From an uncultured Burkholderiales bacterium (GTDB lineage: Bacteria > Pseudomonadota > Gammaproteobacteria > Burkholderiales > Burkholderiaceae_E), in contig CAIVAS010000125.1 in NCBI GenBank assembly GCA_903903975.1, positions 1-42,628 of the forward strand: 42,628 nucleotides of DNA. Reading direction: 5' to 3'. Shown piece by piece: positions 37,525 through 42,628 of this stretch. The number at the start of each line of letters is the position of its first letter. Within the stretch, counting starts at the first letter, position 1. The notes under the pieces are model-generated. The model did not search any database. It saw only the letters and a list, made by a program, of their open reading frames with translations, and had not been told where the DNA came from. The translations under genes and the position numbers were made by a program.

Positions 37525-37995
37525 ATGCAGATCGAAAAAAATATGTGGGTGACCGTGCGTTACAGGCTTTACGACTCGCAGGGCGAGGCCATCGAAGAAG
37601 GTGAGCGCGAGGTGACCTATCTTCAGGGCGGTTACGGCTCGGTCTTCGAAAAAATTGAGACCGCACTGCTCGGCAAGTCGCTGGGTTACAGCACGTCGCT
37701 TTATCTCGAGCCCGACGACACCTTCGGTGACTACGATGCCGAGCTGCTCAAGATGGCGGCGCGCGACCTGTTTCCGGACGCACTCGAAGCGGGTATGACC
37801 TTCGAGAGCGTTCCCGGCGAGCCGGCCGACGGCGAACTCTACACCGTCACCGACATCACCGACGAGGTCGTCATCCTCGATGGCAATCATCCGCTGGCCG
37901 GCATGTCATTGCGTTTCGACCTCGAGGTCGATGATCTTCGTGAAGCGACCGACGAAGAGGTGGCGGCCGAAATCGAACGTCAGAAACCCGACTGA
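37525..37995 (+). CDS. SlyD-like FKBP-type peptidyl-prolyl isomerase
   Basis: The 156-residue protein starts at ATG 37525 (MQIEKNMWVTVRYRLYDSQG) after a GGGG-containing stretch. The split FKBP domain has YLQGGYGSVFEKIETALLG, YLEPDDTFGDYDAELL (start of the insert-in-flap chaperone domain) and the closing DGNHPLAGMSLRFDLEV. It lacks the His/Cys-rich metal-binding tail of E. coli SlyD. Role: cytoplasmic prolyl isomerase and folding helper. It is divergent from roxA and its 3' end overlaps the convergent metallophosphoesterase gene by 16 bp. Confidence 0.9.
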   Translation: MQIEKNMWVTVRYRLYDSQGEAIEEGEREVTYLQGGYGSVFEKIETALLGKSLGYSTSLYLEPDDTFGDYDAELLKMAARDLFPDALEAGMTFESVPGEPADGELYTVTDITDEVVILDGNHPLAGMSLRFDLEVDDLREATDEEVAAEIERQKPD

Positions 37996-39023
37996 CGGAC
38001 TTCCCGCGTGCTGACCATGAAACGCTGTGCACGCCGCGGGTCGTAGCCGATCCGCACCCAGTTCGCGCTCATCGGATAGCCGAAGCTCTCGACCCGCATG
38101 AAGTTGGCAAGAGGGCGACCTTTGCTGTCGTCGAGCGGCTGATCGACCTTGAAGCGATGGCTGTCGCCATGCAAAAAGAGCACCTGACCGCGAAAGCTCG
38201 TGGCGATCTCCTGCAGCCAGGTCAGAAACAGTCGATGGCCTTTTTCCGGAAACAGGCCGAAGTCGGGGTCGCCATGCGCGGCGATCACCAGCGCGCTGGC
38301 CTGTTCACGCTCGGCCATCGCCAGCGTCTCGAAGAGCCAGGTCTGATTGGCTTTCTGACGTGATTCGAATTCGTCGCGGCTGCCGGGATATTCGTCCAGG
38401 CCATTGTTGCTGCCCACCACATGGACCGCGACGAACCTCACTGCGCCGATTTTCCAGCGCACGTTCTCGGGCATCTGTGCCTGTCGCTCGAACGCCATCG
38501 ATGACACCGCTGGCCGTGCGTTGCGCCCGAGCGGCTCGGGGCGCGACCAGAAAATCTTGCGCAGCATCTCAAGCCGCTCGCGCGGATCGAAGCGGCCGGC
38601 CGAGCGGCGATGGCAATCGGTCCACTCGTTGTCACCGGGCAGCAGCACCAGCGGATGGGTGCTCGCATCGAGCAGCTTCAGTCGGCGCTGGTAGAGCTCG
38701 TTCGAGCAGGCCTCGCTCGAGGCCTTGATGTCGCCCACATGCAGGACGAACGCGAGCGGCTCGGCATCGATCTGGGCCAGCATGGCGGCCAGTCGGGGCT
38801 CATCCAGATCGGAATAGGGCAGGTCGCCGATCAGCGCGAAGGCGAAAGGGCTGTCTTCGGATGCGGTGTTGGCGGTGGCGGCCGTCGCCGAAGGCTGCGC
38901 TGTCTGGACCCCCTGGACCATCTGCGCACGCGGGCCTTGCGAAACGCCTGTGCCCAGCGCCGCGCCAAGCGCGATCGCCTCAAGCGCCCGACGCCGTGGC
39001 GGTCGGCTCAGCCAGTGCGTCAT
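37980..39023 (-). CDS. exported metallophosphoesterase
   Basis: This 347-residue protein begins with a basic region containing RPPRRRALE and a hydrophobic stretch ([14 protein letters not shown]), suggesting export, possibly by Tat. The calcineurin-like motifs are [34 protein letters not shown] and LHGDSHRF. In this subgroup GDNEW(T)DC replaces the usual GNHE, which I have seen in related secreted phosphatases. The substrate is unknown. Its start overlaps the mutS stop by 4 bp, so it is translated after mutS, an unusual partner for a repair gene. Confidence 0.87.
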   Translation of the reverse strand: MTHWLSRPPRRRALEAIALGAALGTGVSQGPRAQMVQGVQTAQPSATAATANTASEDSPFAFALIGDLPYSDLDEPRLAAMLAQIDAEPLAFVLHVGDIKASSEACSNELYQRRLKLLDASTHPLVLLPGDNEWTDCHRRSAGRFDPRERLEMLRKIFWSRPEPLGRNARPAVSSMAFERQAQMPENVRWKIGAVRFVAVHVVGSNNGLDEYPGSRDEFESRQKANQTWLFETLAMAEREQASALVIAAHGDPDFGLFPEKGHRLFLTWLQEIATSFRGQVLFLHGDSHRFKVDQPLDDSKGRPLANFMRVESFGYPMSANWVRIGYDPRRAQRFMVSTREVRQSGF

Positions 39024-41782
39024 TGGCCGGCGCCCTGATCGTCGAGCATTGCGCGCAGCTGGTAGAGCGCCTCGAGCGCCTGGCGCGGATTCAGCGTGTC
39101 AGGGTCGATCTCGGCCAGCGCGGCAGCCACCCGGTCGGCTGCGGGGGCAGCAACCGCCCGTGGGTCGTTGCGCTGGCCACTGTCAGGTGATCCGTCCCGG
39201 CTTGTTTCGCCAGGGTCCATCAGTGCGGCCGATGGGTCGCCATCGGGCAGTCCGAACAGGTCGAGCTGGTCGTCGTGAGCCCGTGCGCGCGCTTCAAGCT
39301 GCTCGAGCAGCAGGCCTGCCTTGCGCACGACCGTGGCCGGCAAACCCGCCAGTCGTCCGACCTGCAGACCGTAGCTGCGATTGGCCGGACCGGGCCTGAC
39401 CTCATGCAGAAACACAATGCCGCCCTGGTATTCAGCCGCCGCCAGATGCAGGTTGAGTGCGGCCACTGAGGTCTGGGCGAGCTGGGTCAGTTCGAAATAA
39501 TGCGTGGCAAACAGCGTCATCGCGCGATTGTGCTGCAGCAGTCGTTCGGCGATGGCGTGCGCAAGCGCCAAGCCGTCGAAGGTCGAGGTGCCACGGCCGA
39601 TTTCATCCATCAGTACCAGTGACTGCGGGCCGGCCCCCGACAGGATGGTCGCTGCTTCGGTCATCTCGACCATGAAGGTCGAGCGCCCGCCCGCGAGGTC
39701 ATCCGATGCGCCGATGCGGGTGAAGATCCGGTCGATCGGGCCGATCTCGCAGGACTGCGCCGGCACGAAGGCGCCGCAGTGCGCCAGCAGCGCGATCAGG
39801 GCGACCTGTCGCATGAAGGTCGACTTGCCGCCCATGTTCGGTCCGGTGATCAGCAGCATGCGGCGCTCGGGCGAGATCAGGCAGTCGTTGGGCGTGAATC
39901 GCTCGACACCGGCCTCGACCACCGGGTGACGTCCGCCTCGAATCTCGATGCCAGGTACCCGGCTCAGACGCGGTCGCACCCAGCTCGCATCGGCCGCCAC
40001 GGTGGCAAATGCGCCGAGCACGTCGAGTTCGGAGACCGCCTGGCCCAGCCTTTGCAGCGCACTGACATGCGGCGCCAGGCCGGCCAGCAGCAGGTCGTAG
40101 AGTGTTTTTTCGCGTGCCAGCGCCCGGTCGCGTGCCGACAGCGCGCGATCTTCAAACGTCTTCAGCTCGGGGGTGATGTAACGCTCGGCATTCTTGAGCG
40201 TCTGGCGGCGGCGATAGTCGAGCGGCACTTTCTCGGCCTGACCGTTGCTGATTTCGATGAAAAAGCCGTGCACGCCGTTGTAACCCACCTTGAGGTTGGC
40301 GATGCCGGTGCGTTCACGCTCGGTGCGCTCGAGGGCTGCGACGAAGGCGTCGCAGTCGCGGTCGATGTTGCGCAGATCGTCGAGCTCGGCGTCATGTCCG
40401 CTGCGGATGACGCCGCCGTCGCGCACCATGGCGGCGGGCTCGTCGAGCAGGGTTTCGGCCAACTGATGGGCAAGTGCCGCATCGATGGCAAAGGCACTGC
40501 GATAGGGCGCGAAAAGGGGCTGCGACAGGCTTGTGGCCGGCGCCAGTCTCGCCAGCAGCCGGTCAAGGCTGCCGATGGCACCCAGCGCATCGCGCAGCGC
40601 CGCCAGTTCGCGCGGACGGACCGTGGCCAGCGCGATGCGCGCCGCAATCCGCTCGAAATCGACGCAGCGCGCCAGCTCGTTGCGCAATGCCTCGCGCGGC
40701 GCCTGCAAGTGCTCGACCACCTCATGGCGGCGGCCGATCTCGCCGGCGTCCCGGATCGGCTGCAGCAGCCAGCGACGCAGCAGTCGACTGCCGGGCGCGG
40801 TGGTGCACCGGTCAAGGCGCGACAGCAGCGTCGGCGCGGCGTCGCCGCGAAGGGTCTCGACGATCTCGAGATTGCGCCTTGCCACCGCATCGAGCACGAC
40901 CCGGTTGTCACCATGGTCGACCCGCAGCGGCTGCAGATGAGTTGGTGCATGCCCCTGAGTGCGCGCGACATAGGCCAGCAGCGCACCGGCCGCCCCCAGA
41001 GCGTCGGGCAGGGCATCGGCATCACTGCCGGCAAGTGTGGCGATGCCGAGCTGCTCGGCCAGATGCTCGCGGGCGCGCTGGGCGTCGAACTGCCAGGCCG
41101 GGCATCGGCTGATCGCCAGCCCGGCTGCGGCCATCTCGATGGCGTCGAGCGCGGCATCGCTAGCAGCGGAGGCGGCTGCGCGCGAGCGGGTGGGCGAGAA
41201 TCCCGCCGACTCGGGCAGCAGCAGCTCGGCCGGGCGCAACCGATCGAGCTCGGCCGAAAATTGCGACGCATCGATCTCTGCGAGCCAGCATTCGCCGCTC
41301 GCCACGATCATGCGGGCCAGGGCGAGTCGACGCCCGCCTGCCGTCACCTTGACGGCCAGAATCGGCCGGTCTTCCCGATCGGGCAGCAGCGCGGCATCGG
41401 TGAGCGTGCCGGGTGTCACCAGTCGCATCACCTTGCGCTCGACCGGGCCCTTCGAGGTGGCCGGATCGCCGAGCTGCTCGCAGATCGCGACCGACTCGCC
41501 CATTTTCACCAGACGTGCCAGGTACTGCTCGGCGGCATGAAAGGGTACGCCCGCCATCCTGATCGGCTCGCCGTTGGAGGCACCGCGCCGGGTCAGCGTG
41601 ATGCCGAGCAGTCGGGCCGCCTTGTCGGCATCGTCGTGAAAGAGCTCATAGAAATCGCCCATGCGATAAAAGAGCAGCACCGACGGGTATTCGGCCTTGA
41701 TGCGAAAGTACTGCTGCATCATCGGCGTGTGGCCGGCAAGCGGCAGTTCGGGCACCGCGGCGGGCGGGTTCTGTGTCGACAT
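39020..41782 (-). CDS. mutS: DNA mismatch repair protein MutS
   Basis: This 920-residue protein has the mismatch-reading Phe44-x-Glu46 (GDFYELF), the connector and lever domains, and the ABC-type ATPase with Walker [10 protein letters not shown] at about residue 647, Walker [17 protein letters not shown] and the helix-turn-helix end. I chose ATG 41782 ([10 protein letters not shown]); an in-frame ATG at 41872 lies inside the upstream gene. It is about 65 residues longer than E. coli MutS, mostly in small insertions and an acidic Pro/Asp linker (about 850-885) before the C-terminal tetramer region. It lies 17 bp after the receiver-Hpt gene. Confidence 0.97.
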   Translation of the reverse strand: MSTQNPPAAVPELPLAGHTPMMQQYFRIKAEYPSVLLFYRMGDFYELFHDDADKAARLLGITLTRRGASNGEPIRMAGVPFHAAEQYLARLVKMGESVAICEQLGDPATSKGPVERKVMRLVTPGTLTDAALLPDREDRPILAVKVTAGGRRLALARMIVASGECWLAEIDASQFSAELDRLRPAELLLPESAGFSPTRSRAAASAASDAALDAIEMAAAGLAISRCPAWQFDAQRAREHLAEQLGIATLAGSDADALPDALGAAGALLAYVARTQGHAPTHLQPLRVDHGDNRVVLDAVARRNLEIVETLRGDAAPTLLSRLDRCTTAPGSRLLRRWLLQPIRDAGEIGRRHEVVEHLQAPREALRNELARCVDFERIAARIALATVRPRELAALRDALGAIGSLDRLLARLAPATSLSQPLFAPYRSAFAIDAALAHQLAETLLDEPAAMVRDGGVIRSGHDAELDDLRNIDRDCDAFVAALERTERERTGIANLKVGYNGVHGFFIEISNGQAEKVPLDYRRRQTLKNAERYITPELKTFEDRALSARDRALAREKTLYDLLLAGLAPHVSALQRLGQAVSELDVLGAFATVAADASWVRPRLSRVPGIEIRGGRHPVVEAGVERFTPNDCLISPERRMLLITGPNMGGKSTFMRQVALIALLAHCGAFVPAQSCEIGPIDRIFTRIGASDDLAGGRSTFMVEMTEAATILSGAGPQSLVLMDEIGRGTSTFDGLALAHAIAERLLQHNRAMTLFATHYFELTQLAQTSVAALNLHLAAAEYQGGIVFLHEVRPGPANRSYGLQVGRLAGLPATVVRKAGLLLEQLEARARAHDDQLDLFGLPDGDPSAALMDPGETSRDGSPDSGQRNDPRAVAAPAADRVAAALAEIDPDTLNPRQALEALYQLRAMLDDQGAGQ

Positions 41783-41799
41783 CGATGGCCTGGTGGGTC

Positions 41800-42628
41800 T
41801 CAGGCGGGTAATTGTTGTCCAGTTGTCAGTGTACGCAGTCGGGCGAGCAGGGCGCTCGCAAATGCCGGCCACACGGCTCGTGCGCCGTCCAGGATCTCCT
41901 GAGCCGGCTGTGCGTCGATCCCGCCACTTCGTGCCATCGTGGTGAGCCTGCCGAAGTCATCGGCCAGCGGGTCGGCGTGAAAGGTCAGGCAAAGGCCCTT
42001 GGCGCTGTGCGCCAGGCGCATCACTTCCGGCCAGTCGAGCACCGACAGGGCGGTGGCCATTTTGGTGAAGTCGGCTTCCATCGATTCGATGAACGACTCG
42101 GCAATGATCGAGATCGTGTCGGGATCGGCTCGCCGCAGGGCCTGGGCATAGTCGAACTCGCTGACAAGTGGCGCCCCGAATTCCTCGCGCTTTCGGGCGA
42201 GTCGCTCGATCGCTTCCTTGAGGTAGGTGGTCGAGATCGGCTTGGAAATATAGTCATCCATGCCGGCGGCCAGACAGCGCTCGCGATCGCCGGCCATGGC
42301 GTTGGCGGTCATGGCGATGATCGGTATCGCCCGCATGTCAGGGTCGTCCAGCGCCCGGATGCGGGCAGAGGCCTCAAAGCCATCCATGACCGGCATCTGA
42401 CAGTCCATGAGGACCAGATCGAACGGACGTTCGTTCAGGCGCTCAAGCGCGATCGCGCCATTTTCGGCGACCGTGCAGTTGATGCCCCATCGGTTCAGCC
42501 AGGTTTGGGCCAGCTTCTGGTTGACCAGGTTGTCTTCGACAAGCAGCACGTCAATGCCGCTGACCGACGAAGGTTCCTGAGCCGCTATGGCGCTGCGTTC
42601 GGCCAGGCCATCGACCCGGCGTTCGGGC
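41800..42628 (-). CDS. receiver-Hpt C-terminal part of a hybrid sensor kinase (N-terminus outside window)
   Basis: The frame is open to the window edge, giving 275 residues of the C-terminal end. After a linker ([14 protein letters not shown]) comes a receiver domain with the acidic pair ED, the phospho-acceptor Asp in [19 protein letters not shown] and the Lys of ISKPIS. A histidine phosphotransfer domain follows with His in [10 protein letters not shown]. The usual architecture is a membrane hybrid kinase of the BarA type (HATPase-receiver-Hpt); the kinase half cannot be seen. A GTG at 42549 could be read as a start but lies inside the first receiver strand, so it is internal. mutS follows on the same strand. 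Confidence 0.88.
   Translation of the reverse strand, partial: PERRVDGLAERSAIAAQEPSSVSGIDVLLVEDNLVNQKLAQTWLNRWGINCTVAENGAIALERLNERPFDLVLMDCQMPVMDGFEASARIRALDDPDMRAIPIIAMTANAMAGDRERCLAAGMDDYISKPISTTYLKEAIERLARKREEFGAPLVSEFDYAQALRRADPDTISIIAESFIESMEADFTKMATALSVLDWPEVMRLAHSAKGLCLTFHADPLADDFGRLTTMARSGGIDAQPAQEILDGARAVWPAFASALLARLRTLTTGQQLPA

Noticed and set aside
39779-41902. 707-residue open frame on the plus strand across mutS
   Set aside because: It is exactly antisense to mutS, has no family motif, and reflects the GC-rich codon bias that keeps the opposite strand open.

Overview
The window is an ordinary-looking, high-GC stretch of bacterial chromosome, most likely from a betaproteobacterium of the order Burkholderiales. 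Reasons: the order pyrG-kdsA-DUF1330-eno-ftsB, the pair dapA-bamC followed by an MBL-fold gene, the lexA-imuA-imuB unit, the family types (DUF3422, DUF455, ETF-QO with its 4Fe-4S domain) and an E. coli-type LexA box. The genus cannot be fixed from the sequence. I see no tRNA, rRNA, CRISPR, insertion sequence, integrase or phage gene. Genes are densely packed, often with 4-8 bp start/stop overlaps.

Layout. 1-1.4 kb: a BatA-like VWA protein (minus strand, cut by the window edge) and a small lysine-rich protein. 1.5-5.7 kb: a FAD-dependent oxidoreductase of the L-2-hydroxyglutarate oxidase type, a glycerophosphodiester phosphodiesterase, a crotonase-family enzyme and, convergently, glycerol kinase. 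5.8-8.9 kb: an SOS-controlled unit lexA-imuA-imuB with a perfect CTGT-N8-ACAG operator, lacking the usual dnaE2 partner. 9.3 kb: a glycine-rich RRM RNA-binding protein behind a long leader. 9.8-14.5 kb: acyl-CoA and ketone-body metabolism (scoAB, an NAD(P)-binding protein, ETF-ubiquinone oxidoreductase, a short-chain dehydrogenase).

14.5-20.5 kb: a DUF3422 membrane protein, then the plus-strand housekeeping run pyrG-kdsA-DUF1330-eno-ftsB (CTP, Kdo-8-phosphate, glycolysis, division). 20.4-25 kb: Hsp33 and a gamma-carbonic-anhydrase-like protein (minus), a DUF455 ferritin-like protein (plus) and a Tat-exported PhoD-type phosphatase (minus) with a possible Pho box. 25.1-28.8 kb: an alpha/beta hydrolase, an RNase AM/TrpH-type PHP phosphoesterase, YciO and TrpS, all on the plus strand. 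28.8-31.6 kb: a large PAS-PAS-GAF-GGDEF-EAL membrane protein with altered EAL residues. 31.6-35.2 kb: a methyltransferase, then dapA, bamC and a YycJ-like MBL hydrolase. 35.3-37.5 kb: an alanine-rich lipoprotein, an unknown 160-residue protein and the ribosomal oxygenase RoxA. 37.5-42.6 kb: a SlyD-like isomerase, then on the minus strand the C-terminal end of a receiver-Hpt protein, mutS and an exported metallophosphoesterase.

Nothing here amounts to an obviously new multi-gene system. The points most worth a second look are small: a three-copy 14-bp tandem repeat across the stop codon of the dehydrogenase gene, a 10-bp inverted repeat in front of the hydrolase promoter, the dnaE2-less imu unit, the LEA-like lipoprotein with a palindrome in its leader, and the degenerate EAL domain.
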